Source: an uncultured Granulosicoccaceae bacterium (lineage in GTDB: Bacteria; Pseudomonadota; Gammaproteobacteria; Granulosicoccales; Granulosicoccaceae). Taken from it: 46,932 nucleotides of DNA. Below, piece by piece: positions 33,808 to 43,213 of this stretch (its first letter is position 1; each line of letters begins with the position of its first letter). The stretch is from the NCBI GenBank assembly GCA_937923745.1, contig CALDUO010000117.1, positions 1 to 46,932 of the forward strand, written 5' to 3'. The notes under the pieces were generated by a model. It saw only the letters and a list, made by a program, of their open reading frames with translations. It was not told the origin of the DNA and ran no database searches. Position numbers and translations under genes: made by a program.

Positions 33808-36579
33808 GCAGGGCATACGTACTCAGTCCGCGAGTGGGCGGGGATTTGTGTATTAACGCTGATCGTAAGCTGGGCTGTCGTGTTCACAAGCTATCGTACG
33901 ACACTTGAAACCCAAAACGAGTTGTTCAGGGAAAGTTTCGATGACTTTACACAGCAGATGGGATCCCATGTTGGCGAAATAAAAACCGTGCTGTCTTCAC
34001 TGACTGGCTGGCACTATGCTGCGAGTGATGTTCATAACACCGAAATGAACGCCTTCGCCGAACAGCTCAGAAGCGACCGGCCCTATCTAAAGGGAGTCGG
34101 CATGTTTGAATATATCCGACATGAAGAGTTGGACTATTTCAACACCACGATGTCCGAGAGAGGGTTATATAACTTCGAGGTCAAAACACTTGCAGCCAAT
34201 GGGGAACCTGTCTCCGGCATTACACGGGACTACTACTTACCCGTGAGTTTTATCGAACCCATGACGCCACTTAACGCGCGTATTTTGGGTATCGACATGC
34301 GTGGCCTCAAAAACAGCCCTGTCAGCCGCGAGACTCTCACCGAGCAAACCGCCCAGCTTATCTCTGTGCCGGATGGTTGGCCAATAGAGGGTTCGCTGAT
34401 AGCAGTTAAGTCGGCCTACTACGGCATGCAGCCATCTACATCAGACCGGGAAAAGCTCGAACAGCTCTACGGCGCTTACTGGGTCTCGATGGATGTCGCC
34501 CAGATGTTACCGAATATCCCACTACTCGACAGTAAAGCGGTGTCTGTCTCCATTACTCATGCTGAGGGCGAGACAACACTGTTTCACCAACAGAGCGGAA
34601 AAGGTGAGCGTATATTTTTTAATCGGTACTTTCCGGAACAAACCAGCCAATACAGCTGGGCAGTCGGTGGCGACAAGCTCAAACTTAAAATGACCCATAA
34701 ACCTGGCATTTCGCTGAAGGAAATATTGGTCACAATACTCATCATTTTGATGGCGAACCTGTTTGTACTGTTAATACTGACGCTCGCACACAACAGACGC
34801 CAAGCAGTCAGAGACAAACACACGCATCTGAAAACGCTCTACAAAGAAAGACTCAAGGCCGAAAAAACGCTGAATTCGATTACAGATTCCGTGTTGTCGA
34901 TTAATGGCACACTCGGCATAACTCACTTGAATCCGGCCGCTATGGCATTGTTGTCTGTCACGCGCGAGCAAGCAATAGACAAGCGTGTGACCGACCTTGT
35001 AATGCTCTCCACACCGGAAGACCCCGAGTCACCGTTTGATGTCAAACAGGCACTGTTGGATATCGCACCCAATGGTAAGCACGAATACGATGCATTGTTT
35101 GTGAATCAGGGCGGCATCACGCAAACGCTAAAAATTACATTATCGAGACTCCAGGGTAGCAACGGCTATGTAGCCGGTTACATCATGGTGTTACGCGACG
35201 TCAGTAAAGAGCGTCGCCTGACCCAAGAGCTTGAATATCAAGCCACGCACGATACGCTAACCAACTGTACCAACCGATACTATTTCGAGAAAGAACTGAC
35301 ACTGTTGCTCGAAGCGGACAGACGACAAAGCCACGAGCATGCGTTGTGTTACATGGACCTTGATCAGTTCAAAATTGTGAATGATACCTGTGGTCACTCC
35401 GCAGGAGACAAACTGCTCAAAGAACTGACCGACAATCTGAATCAGATTATCCGCTCCACGGATGTACTGTCCCGGCTCGGCGGTGATGAGTTTGGTTTGA
35501 TTATCAAAGATGTCGACCCGCAGCAGGCCCTGAAAATTGCCCAGCGTTTTCATCAGTTTTTCCAGAACTACACATTCCACTTTGACAACAAGGCCTTCCC
35601 TGTCCGCGCCAGTATCGGTCTCGTGCAGATATCCAAGGACTTTAATGACATCAGTGAAATTCTGTCGGCAGCGGATATCGCCTGTTATTCGTCGAAAGAC
35701 AGCGGTAGGAACGCACTGCACGTATACTCGGAAAAAGACGAGAAAATGGCGGCTCGTTATAAAGAGATGAACTGGCTGCCAAAACTGCAGGACGCACTGG
35801 TCAACAATTACTTCTGTCTCTATGCGCAGGCCATCGCGTCTTTATCACCCGAGCAATCGGGGTATCACATCGATCACTATGAGTTTCTGATCAGACTGAT
35901 TGAACCCGATGGCACCGAAGTGGGACCCCACCAGTTTATTCAGGCTGCGGAGCGGTATGATCTGATGCGTGAGCTTGACCGTTGGGTCATCGAAACCGCG
36001 CTCAAGACAGTCGCTGGCTTACGTCATACCATCAACGAAGATACCGTATTTTCCATTAACCTGTCGGGACAATCCGCAGCCGACCCAACGTTGCTGCCTT
36101 TTCTGACAGAAAAGTTTGAAGAGCATGGTGTAGACCCTGCCAATATTTGGTTTGAGTTAACCGAAACAGCTGCGATATCACATTTTTCCGTCGCGGTGGA
36201 GCTCATAGAGGGCATTCGTTGTCTGGGTGCCAAAGTCGCCCTTGATGATTTCGGATCAGGACTGAGCTCGTTTGGGTACCTCAAAAACCTACCGGTCAAT
36301 GTGGTTAAAATTGATGGACAGTTTGTGAAGAATATCGACAAGGATCCGGTCGATCAGGAAATGGTCAGGGCCATTCACCACATCGGTAAATCCATGGACA
36401 TTCAAACCGTTGCTGAATTCGTGGAGTCAGACGACGCTATTCAGGTGCTGCGTGATATTGGCGTTGACTACGCCCAAGGATACTTTATTGCCAAGCCCCT
36501 GCCTGTCGATGAGGCACTGGCGGCCTCTGCAGCGATGACATTAAATGCAACAACAGAAACACTCGCCCGTACAGGCTGA
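33790..36579 (+). CDS. CHASE-PAS-GGDEF-EAL cyclic di-GMP enzyme
   Basis: Membrane signalling protein of 929 aa. A first span (GICVLTLIVSWAVVFTSY) leads to a periplasmic CHASE domain (about residues 45-260, with LRSDRPYLKGVGMFEYI). A second span (ILVTILIILMANLFVLLIL) is followed by a PAS domain (about 355-475), a GGDEF domain with intact LGGDEFG, and an EAL domain. In the EAL domain the namesake motif reads EFL, while the FELTETA and LDDFGSGLSSFGYL catalytic segments are intact, so phosphodiesterase activity is possible. Start is GTG 33790 overlapping the upstream stop, or GTG 33799. The partner binding protein just upstream suggests ligand-controlled c-di-GMP turnover. Confidence 0.93.
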   Translation: MTPVSDAGHTYSVREWAGICVLTLIVSWAVVFTSYRTTLETQNELFRESFDDFTQQMGSHVGEIKTVLSSLTGWHYAASDVHNTEMNAFAEQLRSDRPYLKGVGMFEYIRHEELDYFNTTMSERGLYNFEVKTLAANGEPVSGITRDYYLPVSFIEPMTPLNARILGIDMRGLKNSPVSRETLTEQTAQLISVPDGWPIEGSLIAVKSAYYGMQPSTSDREKLEQLYGAYWVSMDVAQMLPNIPLLDSKAVSVSITHAEGETTLFHQQSGKGERIFFNRYFPEQTSQYSWAVGGDKLKLKMTHKPGISLKEILVTILIILMANLFVLLILTLAHNRRQAVRDKHTHLKTLYKERLKAEKTLNSITDSVLSINGTLGITHLNPAAMALLSVTREQAIDKRVTDLVMLSTPEDPESPFDVKQALLDIAPNGKHEYDALFVNQGGITQTLKITLSRLQGSNGYVAGYIMVLRDVSKERRLTQELEYQATHDTLTNCTNRYYFEKELTLLLEADRRQSHEHALCYMDLDQFKIVNDTCGHSAGDKLLKELTDNLNQIIRSTDVLSRLGGDEFGLIIKDVDPQQALKIAQRFHQFFQNYTFHFDNKAFPVRASIGLVQISKDFNDISEILSAADIACYSSKDSGRNALHVYSEKDEKMAARYKEMNWLPKLQDALVNNYFCLYAQAIASLSPEQSGYHIDHYEFLIRLIEPDGTEVGPHQFIQAAERYDLMRELDRWVIETALKTVAGLRHTINEDTVFSINLSGQSAADPTLLPFLTEKFEEHGVDPANIWFELTETAAISHFSVAVELIEGIRCLGAKVALDDFGSGLSSFGYLKNLPVNVVKIDGQFVKNIDKDPVDQEMVRAIHHIGKSMDIQTVAEFVESDDAIQVLRDIGVDYAQGYFIAKPLPVDEALAASAAMTLNATTETLARTG

Positions 36580-36616
36580 GCTCCGGGGTCTCAGCCTGTG
36601 GGGTCTCAGCCTGTAC
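36569..36616. terminator. Bidirectional hairpin with a duplicated 3' arm
   Basis: GTACAGGCTGAG (36569-36580) pairs perfectly over 12 bases with CTCAGCCTGTAC (36605-36616). Ten of those bases can instead pair with a second copy of the arm, CTCAGCCTGT, at 36590-36599. The hairpin overlaps the GGDEF-EAL stop codon and lies between convergent genes. No T run is present. Confidence 0.6.
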
Positions 36617-36625
36617 AGCATAAAG

Positions 36626-37588
36626 TTAACTCGTCTGCTTCTCGCGCGTCATCCAGACTCTGACCAAATGACGCACTTTTTGTGATGTTGTGTCGTCTTC
36701 AAACGCACCTCTTGCATGCACGACTGTCCAGTTGTTCACCAGCTGAAACTGACCGGGCTCCAACATAAACTCGAGCGCTGTCTGTGCACTGATACACTGG
36801 TCCAGTGTCTCCAGCGCTGACAACTGATCGTCACTGAGCGTAACACCGGCAAGCTTGGCTCCCGACGTCACATAGCTTTTATAAAATCTGCCGACAAACC
36901 GGTTTTCATCAACGGCAAACGTTGGGTTCATTAACCATGCTGGCTCGTGTGGTAAATGTTCTTTCTGTCTGTTCCATGGCATTTCAACGGTCAGCGCGTC
37001 GAGAATTTGTGGGTCACACTGCTGTTGCAGTGTTTGGTAGGCTAGCGCAAGACTTGTGGCCTGACTTAATCCACCCTGTTCTGCTGCCTGCACACAAAAT
37101 AAACCAATATACTGCGCGGGAGGCTGAAACCAGCCGCCATCGGTGTGGTACGGCTGTGCTTCGTTCGTTTTTGATTTCCGTACCAGTGAGGTGTCCGTGT
37201 GACCGGCATCAATCACGCTATAGAGTTTTGTGTCGCGGATGTCCTGACCCATTAACGGCGCGATCATTCCAGCCAGCAAGCCGGAGATAGCCACTGAATC
37301 TTCACTGCTGTAACGCTCAACCGGTACACGATCAAGCAAGACCAGTCCGGGTGATGTGTCGAGGGACAACTGAATGGCATTGGCCAACGAACGACAGGCG
37401 GTAACACCCTCCTGCGAGGCCGGTTTACCGGCAGCGACCCAGCGATCAAGTTCATCGACACACGCATCGGGAAAATCAACACGAATATCGGCCAGCGACG
37501 GTGCTTTCCAGAACCGTAAATGACTCTCAAGAAATTGCGGTATGGCACTGCCCTTTACAACATGACTGTTCACTTCTGTTGCAGACAT
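36626..37588 (-). CDS. TauD/TfdA-family Fe(II)/2-oxoglutarate dioxygenase
   Basis: Non-heme iron oxygenase of 320 aa. The iron-binding facial triad is visible as H148-x-D150 in PYHTDGGWF and a distal His near residue 291 in VVHARGAFEDD; an Arg in RHLVRVW is placed to bind 2-oxoglutarate. The sequence is not close enough to taurine dioxygenase for me to name the substrate; relatives act on sulfonates, carnitine-like betaines, chlorinated acids and amino acids. It lies two bases after the TSUP transporter gene, so substrate import or product export by that transporter is likely. ATG start at 37588. Confidence 0.85.
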   Translation of the reverse strand: MSATEVNSHVVKGSAIPQFLESHLRFWKAPSLADIRVDFPDACVDELDRWVAAGKPASQEGVTACRSLANAIQLSLDTSPGLVLLDRVPVERYSSEDSVAISGLLAGMIAPLMGQDIRDTKLYSVIDAGHTDTSLVRKSKTNEAQPYHTDGGWFQPPAQYIGLFCVQAAEQGGLSQATSLALAYQTLQQQCDPQILDALTVEMPWNRQKEHLPHEPAWLMNPTFAVDENRFVGRFYKSYVTSGAKLAGVTLSDDQLSALETLDQCISAQTALEFMLEPGQFQLVNNWTVVHARGAFEDDTTSQKVRHLVRVWMTREKQTS

Positions 37589-37590
37589 AA

Positions 37591-38334
37591 CTACTCCAAG
37601 TTGATGAGTTTGTAACCACTAAAGATCAGCAAGAGACTAATGAATAACCTGAATTGACCCTTACTTAGCCCAGTGTGGACTTTGCCGCCCAACAGTAGGC
37701 CAAGCAATGCCGCCGGAATCCACATCAACAATGTAGGCAGCAATGCAAATGTGAGCAGACCAATAGCCACAAAGCCGATAATTCGAATGGTGCCGTCAAC
37801 GATAAACCACGTCGCAAATGACGCAAGCGTTGGCACTTGATCGAGATTCCGCAGGCGCAGGTATATCATGTAAAACGCGCCTCCGGTACCGAACAGTGTG
37901 CCGATTAAACCACCCAAAAATCCGGTAGGTAATGCCCAGATGCGTGACCCGGTTCGCTGCGAGGCAGGCAACAACTGGTATATCGCAAACACGATGATGA
38001 AATACCCGAGCGCTGCTGTGAGTAACGCAGGGTCAATAGACTTGAACAAAAACAGGGCTACCAGCACACCGGCCAGCGTAAACGGAGCGAGCGGCATGAG
38101 CTCACGCCAGTTGGTGGCATGGCGCAAACGTATACCCTGCGACGCAGAGCCAAGGTAGTCGAGCACCACCACCAGCGGCACCACCACCTGGACCGGGTGC
38201 AACAGAGTCAGCAACGGTATGGCAATAAGACCCGACCCAAAACCCGCCATGCCTCGCACGAGGTACGCGGAGAACAAAATGGCGCAGGTATAGGCGAACT
38301 CTAGCTGCCAGGCGGAAAGTGGTAGTTCAGGCAA
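37591..38334 (-). CDS. TSUP (TauE/SafE) family membrane transporter
   Basis: Integral membrane protein of 247 aa with about eight hydrophobic spans. The N-terminal hallmark is YLVRGMAGFGSGLIAIPLL, and the second repeat begins near TGFLGGLIGTLFGTGGAFYM. The family exports or imports sulfite, sulfonates or related organic anions. The only plausible start is TTG at 38334; no strong ribosome-binding site precedes it. Two bases separate it from the TauD-family gene, forming a two-gene operon. A role with the dioxygenase product or substrate is inferred. Confidence 0.85.
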   Translation of the reverse strand: MPELPLSAWQLEFAYTCAILFSAYLVRGMAGFGSGLIAIPLLTLLHPVQVVVPLVVVLDYLGSASQGIRLRHATNWRELMPLAPFTLAGVLVALFLFKSIDPALLTAALGYFIIVFAIYQLLPASQRTGSRIWALPTGFLGGLIGTLFGTGGAFYMIYLRLRNLDQVPTLASFATWFIVDGTIRIIGFVAIGLLTFALLPTLLMWIPAALLGLLLGGKVHTGLSKGQFRLFISLLLIFSGYKLINLE

Positions 38335-38566
38335 TGACGTTCTATCCGTTGAAGAAAGACCCGGACAGGCGATTGCGTTTTGGCACTACGTTATTCACGG
38401 CCAACCTGACAGGCAAGTGGAGCTGACCGAATGCGGGGAATTTCATAATATTCGTGACGCCAAAGTGCTGTTTCATTATGCCTATTATAGCCACATGAAA
38501 CAAGCGCCGGTCAGGGAGCCAGTGCGTTATTCGGCGGTCGAGCTGGCGTCTTACAACAGAAATTGA
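38294..38566 (+). pseudogene. Possible gene remnant without a start codon
   Basis: An open frame of about 90 codons with aromatic- and charge-rich, protein-like composition but no normal start codon until GTG 38417. It overlaps the 5' end of the divergent TSUP gene. I do not recognise the product. It may be an N-terminally truncated relic, a small 49-aa gene, or chance. Confidence 0.25.
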
Positions 38567-38834
38567 GCGACGCCAGCGTGGTTGATTTTCCGCACCGTAT
38601 TACAGTGCTCACCGGATCAAACGACCAATCAACCCACCAGTCACAAGAACAGTCACAAGAACAGTCCCAAGAACAGTGACAGGCGTAAGGGAGAATACGG
38701 ATACCACTCACAGCGAACGGGCACACAGAGAAAACAGAAAGAACGGTGACGGGTTTAGGGCCACGGAAACCGTCGAGGATTTAACAACCAATGACAAGCG
38801 CGACAGGCAGGACTTGCAGTCCCGTTGTAGCCAC
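38335..38834. other. 500-base spacer with orphan coding-like frame and repeat
   Basis: Contains no complete gene I can support. On the plus strand one frame is open from 38294 to the stop at 38564-38566 and reads like protein (FWHYVIHGQPDRQ, then RDAKVLFHYAYYSHMKQ), but it has no ATG/GTG/TTG until GTG 38417. It could be a 49-aa gene from there, or the remnant of a longer one. A 12-bp array follows at 38638-38685. The rest (38690-38834) shows nothing recognisable. Confidence 0.4.
38638..38685. repeat. 12-bp tandem array, 4 units
   Basis: CAGTCACAAGAA at 38638-38649 and 38650-38661, CAGTCCCAAGAA at 38662-38673, then a degenerate CAGTGACAGGCG at 38674-38685. It lies in a spacer. Confidence 0.85.
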
Positions 38835-41048
38835 TTACGCGAGCTGTGCTTGTGGGAGCGGCAGTCTCAATTCGGAGTTGGCCATTTTCTGATCGTACAT
38901 GGTCAGCACCTGCTGCTGCTTTAACAGTTGGGCGCTGATTTTGGACGGTGTATCGAAACCGAGTTCAACACGAATAGCCTGACGTCGTAACGCATGCTGG
39001 CGATAAGCCATAAAGGTGGAGGGTTTTACACTGTCTGTTGGCAGACATTGTTTTTTATACAGCGTCACGTAAGCACGCGATGGCACACGACCTGATTGAA
39101 TGCTGATCTGTAAGCGCTCTTCGGTGAACAAGCCATGAACAATCGTGTCCCTGAATACAGCGGCATCGGCGTTGGAATCGAAAAATACTCTGATAACACG
39201 TTCGCGTTCGGTGGCGTCCAACCCATATTCATCGCAGAGGATACCGAGATTCTGCACAGCATACAGGTCAAGATAACTCAGGGTCATTTCGAGCAGCGCC
39301 TTACCGGCTTTTAGTCGCCCCCGATTAATACGGTGCGGGCGGCGGGCGTACTCAGGATCATGCTGGCTGAAGGTCAACTCCTGCACCAGTCGTTCAATCA
39401 GGGGATGTATGATCTTTCCCCGCTGATTTTCCGCCCAGTAAATACGGGCACCACTGTGCCGCCACCAACTGGTCATGAGTTCCGGATCGCGAATACCCTC
39501 CTCCAGCGAGACCACGGTATCGAGCAGTTTCACCACAATACCGGTCAGTGTGTAGGGTTGGCTCGATTCAGACGCGGTCACCTTCATCTGTGTAAAACGA
39601 TTGACGTTGTACTGATGTTCAGGCGACAAAAGATACGGATGCTCAAGCGTCTTCTGTGCTTTTTGTTCACCGGCAGACGCCACGGTAGAGTCAGTGAGCT
39701 CTGACACCATGGCAGCCATTGGCGCGCCAAACCGAAACATAATTTTGCGAAGCGACTGACCATAGCCGGTAACGCTCATCGCGCCATCCTCGACGACGTC
39801 ATGTAGCAGCGCGAGTGTTATCACCATTGGCTCCAGCGAGTGACCCAGCACCCGTTCGGCCAACGCACTGATTCGAAAGGCATGTCCGGTCATAGTGCTC
39901 AGCGATTTGCGCCGCCCCTTGTCGAGTGAGCGCATCATCTCGAGCGACGCAAGATGAATGGTTTCGATGCTGTTGGGCGACTCGGCCGCGACAAAGTACT
40001 CCATGACCGGCAAATTGATGTGTACCTCATGTACAGCTTTGCCACGCCTGCCCGACAACCGGTCTCGTTTGGTGTGATCCTCAAGGACATCTTGCACTGC
40101 AATCAGCAAGGTATTTTCAAGCGGCTCACGCAAGGCATAGTGATCAATATGAGGCAACTTAAACGCCGCTGTTGCCTGCTCGAAATCGCGCAACAGGAAC
40201 GGCAGCTCGGGAAATGGAGATGAGACATCAACCCCGGCCGCAGCCAACTCGTCGTGACGCTGATTGGGCAAAAAACTGATCACTGAATCGCCTGCAGCAC
40301 GTGCAGTGAGCCGAAGGCGGCTGGCACAAATTGCAGCGATCACGGTGTGAATTCTGGACGGTACTACGTCTGTGTCAAACGGTTTGCCAGCAGCAACGCT
40401 GTGCGTAAAGCGAGTCAGGGCCTCCCGTATCTGGTAACACAATGCCGCGACCTTGGGGCCGAACCACGTCGTCAGATACTCCCGATCGACCAGCTCGTAA
40501 TCACCGGATGACAGCGCGCTGAAAACATAGGGTTTCTCCAGTGCGTCCTGCAACATCGCGGCAACAATAAGGTCGTTGGAAATGTCCGGCGAACCCTTAC
40601 CGTGACGACCGTACAGCCTGACGCCCAACAGGATGTTGGCGGTCAGCACCGCACTGTTGATCTTTGGCTCGAGTTTCGGAATACGATTGCTGTTGATCAC
40701 GCAATCGGACGTATTGATGGTTTGATCGAGGCTGGCAATATCGATGGATTGCGGGTCGATATCCTGACCGGGGTACAGCTCGTGCGCGATGATGTCGTGA
40801 CCGCGACGTGTCGACAGGAGTTCGGCCGGGAGTTCGTTGAGCGGTATGGCGTGCTCGACCTCGGTGGCAATCCATGCACGGGAGACGGGGCCAACAATGA
40901 CACGTTCTGCATCGCAGGTTCCGGCAAGTACGCCATACGCCCGGACGAGTCTTTCAAGATCAGTTTGTGCCGATGGGCTTGCCAAGACCCTGTTCCGTTT
41001 GATGTGGTTAGGGCAGGATAATAACAACCCTGGCCAACAGATAGCCAA
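38835..41048 (-). CDS. Large protein with tandem RelA/SpoT-like HD domains
   Basis: Protein of up to 737 aa. An HD domain at about residues 375-460 resembles the RelA/SpoT hydrolase type: TGHAFRISALAERVLG, LALLHDVVEDG and FRFGAPMAAMVSELTDS. A second, N-terminal copy (about 135-230) has the same layout, ILLGVRLYGRHGKG, AAMLQDALEK and WFGPKVAALC, but HD has become QD and ED has become EK, so it is probably inactive. No synthetase or TGS domain is seen. Only TTG-type starts exist near the 5' end (41048, or others up to ~70 bases downstream), so the N-terminus is uncertain. It starts about 20 bases after the sensor kinase stop. I do not recognise a named family. Confidence 0.75.
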   Translation of the reverse strand: MAICWPGLLLSCPNHIKRNRVLASPSAQTDLERLVRAYGVLAGTCDAERVIVGPVSRAWIATEVEHAIPLNELPAELLSTRRGHDIIAHELYPGQDIDPQSIDIASLDQTINTSDCVINSNRIPKLEPKINSAVLTANILLGVRLYGRHGKGSPDISNDLIVAAMLQDALEKPYVFSALSSGDYELVDREYLTTWFGPKVAALCYQIREALTRFTHSVAAGKPFDTDVVPSRIHTVIAAICASRLRLTARAAGDSVISFLPNQRHDELAAAGVDVSSPFPELPFLLRDFEQATAAFKLPHIDHYALREPLENTLLIAVQDVLEDHTKRDRLSGRRGKAVHEVHINLPVMEYFVAAESPNSIETIHLASLEMMRSLDKGRRKSLSTMTGHAFRISALAERVLGHSLEPMVITLALLHDVVEDGAMSVTGYGQSLRKIMFRFGAPMAAMVSELTDSTVASAGEQKAQKTLEHPYLLSPEHQYNVNRFTQMKVTASESSQPYTLTGIVVKLLDTVVSLEEGIRDPELMTSWWRHSGARIYWAENQRGKIIHPLIERLVQELTFSQHDPEYARRPHRINRGRLKAGKALLEMTLSYLDLYAVQNLGILCDEYGLDATERERVIRVFFDSNADAAVFRDTIVHGLFTEERLQISIQSGRVPSRAYVTLYKKQCLPTDSVKPSTFMAYRQHALRRQAIRVELGFDTPSKISAQLLKQQQVLTMYDQKMANSELRLPLPQAQLA

Positions 41049-41068
41049 CGGAATCAGTGATCACTTCA

Positions 41069-43213
41069 TTACAACGTGGTTGCATACCCGCGAGGTCTCG
41101 CCTCGCCTCCGACCAGCGCTTCGGTGTCGTCCTCATACAAGGGTTCAAAACGCACCTGCACTGTGAATTCTGTGTACTCGTTTTCGACCGATGTCACCTT
41201 GATAAAACCACCATAGCGCCGGACGATGCCATAACTGACAGACAACCCCAAACCGGTGCCCTGCTCTTTTTGAAACGTGTAGAAAGGATCAAAAACGCGG
41301 TGCAACACCGATGCCGGTATGCCGATACCATTGTCCCGCACCGAAATTTCTACCCCGAGCTTGTGCCAGTGACTGACCGCCACGGTGATGGTCCCGTGAT
41401 CCTGCACCGCATGGGCGGCATTGAGCAACAGGTTCACCAACACCTGTTGTAATTCCTGTCGGTTGATACGAACCGAAGCCACAGTGCCGACATCCAGCGA
41501 CACGGTTATCTGTTTACGATCGAGTTCATGGCGCACCAGTTCGTGGGTGTCCGCCAGCAACTCCGCGACATCCACATCGCTGACGTAACCGGCATAACTC
41601 GACGGCCGTGAATACTGCAATAGTCTGTCTACAATGGAGCGGATACGGTAAACCTGCTCGATGATCAGATCGATTTCAGTTTCCACGCGATCGCGGCCGT
41701 CGCCAATTTCACTGATCAGGATATCCATATTGCCCAAAATCACGGCAATTGGATTATTGATTTCATGGGCAACTCCTGCCGTCAGTTCACCCAGTGCGGC
41801 AAGTTTTTCAGCGGTGGCCAGTTGCCTGCGGGTTTCACGCAGTAGCGTAATGGTCTCCTGCAGACGGGTATTTTTTATGGAGAGCTCTGAGGTACGCGCC
41901 TGCACCTTGATTTCAAGCTCGGCCGCGGCGCGCTCGATGCTCTCCTGGTGCTCACCGAGCGTATCGAGCATCTGATCAAACTGGGTCGCCAGCACGCCGA
42001 TTTCATCCTGTGATTCGATACTGCCGATGCGCTGTCGCGTCAGACCCGAACGTGTTGCGCGAATCACCGTGGCGATCGATTCAATGGGTTTAAAAATAGA
42101 CTGAGCGCCACGAATAGCGACAAGCGCGGCGATGACCGTACCGATTAACAACACCAGCGCCAGTGACGCCAGCGCACGATACATTTCATTACGCAAAGGC
42201 GTCTCGAGAAATCCGGCGTACAACATGCCAACACTTCGCCCGTCAAAATCGATAATCGGTTCGTACGCCGAGATGTACCAGTCATTAACAACAAATGCCC
42301 GATTGACCCAAATCTCGCGACTGACCAACACCGATTGGCGCACCTCCGCCGACACACGTGTACCGAGCGCGCGCTCCTGTTGTCCATCAGGCACGTTGGT
42401 ACTCACCCGCACGTCATCCAAAAACACAGTGACAGTGCCGAGACTGCCCGGTGCTAAATTTCCTTCACCGTAAACGAGGTCACGAATTTCATCCACCAAC
42501 GCAAAGTTGCGGTTCATCAGCACCGCCCCCTCCAACCAGCCAGCGACCTGTCGCTGACGGTCAACGATAGGTTGCAGCACACGAATTAACATGGCGCGAT
42601 CTTCGGTCGTCGATGCCGTGGGTTCCGCGCGCGGTGTTGCAACAAGCTGTAGTTTTATCTGGCTTGCCAACACCGGATTTTCACGGGCGAATTCATCGGC
42701 GTTATAGATCTCGATGCCAACGACAGCGTCACCGCTGTTCAACGCACTGGCGACCAACCTTGACTGCTTGGTGGACCATGGTTCCCAGCCAGTGGGTTCG
42801 AGTCGTTGGCTGACATCGGCCGACAATAAATTCAGGAAAGCAAACTGATGTTGTGCGAGCAGCGTTTGCAACCGAGTGGTCAACGATTGAATGTTCTGCG
42901 CATCAAACGCATCCCGAAATTCATAAGAGCCTGCTACCGAGCGAAGTGTTTGTTGCTGATCGGTTTGAATGCGCTGGAAGATATCGTGCGCGACAGAGAG
43001 GTCTGTGTTGACCTTAAAGAAAAGCTGTTTGTAGGTGTAGTTCCAGCTCCAGTGAGCGGATAGTGCAAGCAGTGTAGGCGCGAGCAACAACAAAGGCACC
43101 AGCACCAGTATCAATAGCTTGTAGCGCACGTTCGACTGTACAGCCAGCCACAATCGCTGCGCTGCGTTATGACACCGCAGCCACAGGCGTTGTACTGGCG
43201 CTCTATCAGGCAC
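41069..43213 (-). CDS. Membrane sensor histidine kinase (NtrB/DctB-like)
   Basis: Sensor kinase of about 714 aa. From GTG 43213 there is a first span (LLILVLVPLLLLAPTLLAL), a periplasmic Cache-like sensor of ~270 residues, a second span (ALASLALVLLIGTVIAALVA), a HAMP segment, a coiled coil, the phospho-acceptor box GVAHEINNP and an ATPase domain with NLLLNAAHAV, DNGIGIP and GTGLGLSVSYGI. The GTG overlaps the regulator stop by eight bases, so I prefer it over the 43360 start, which would overlap by 155 bases. It forms a two-component pair with the NtrC-type regulator upstream. The ligand is unknown. Confidence 0.9.
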   Translation of the reverse strand: MPDRAPVQRLWLRCHNAAQRLWLAVQSNVRYKLLILVLVPLLLLAPTLLALSAHWSWNYTYKQLFFKVNTDLSVAHDIFQRIQTDQQQTLRSVAGSYEFRDAFDAQNIQSLTTRLQTLLAQHQFAFLNLLSADVSQRLEPTGWEPWSTKQSRLVASALNSGDAVVGIEIYNADEFARENPVLASQIKLQLVATPRAEPTASTTEDRAMLIRVLQPIVDRQRQVAGWLEGAVLMNRNFALVDEIRDLVYGEGNLAPGSLGTVTVFLDDVRVSTNVPDGQQERALGTRVSAEVRQSVLVSREIWVNRAFVVNDWYISAYEPIIDFDGRSVGMLYAGFLETPLRNEMYRALASLALVLLIGTVIAALVAIRGAQSIFKPIESIATVIRATRSGLTRQRIGSIESQDEIGVLATQFDQMLDTLGEHQESIERAAAELEIKVQARTSELSIKNTRLQETITLLRETRRQLATAEKLAALGELTAGVAHEINNPIAVILGNMDILISEIGDGRDRVETEIDLIIEQVYRIRSIVDRLLQYSRPSSYAGYVSDVDVAELLADTHELVRHELDRKQITVSLDVGTVASVRINRQELQQVLVNLLLNAAHAVQDHGTITVAVSHWHKLGVEISVRDNGIGIPASVLHRVFDPFYTFQKEQGTGLGLSVSYGIVRRYGGFIKVTSVENEYTEFTVQVRFEPLYEDDTEALVGGEARPRGYATTL

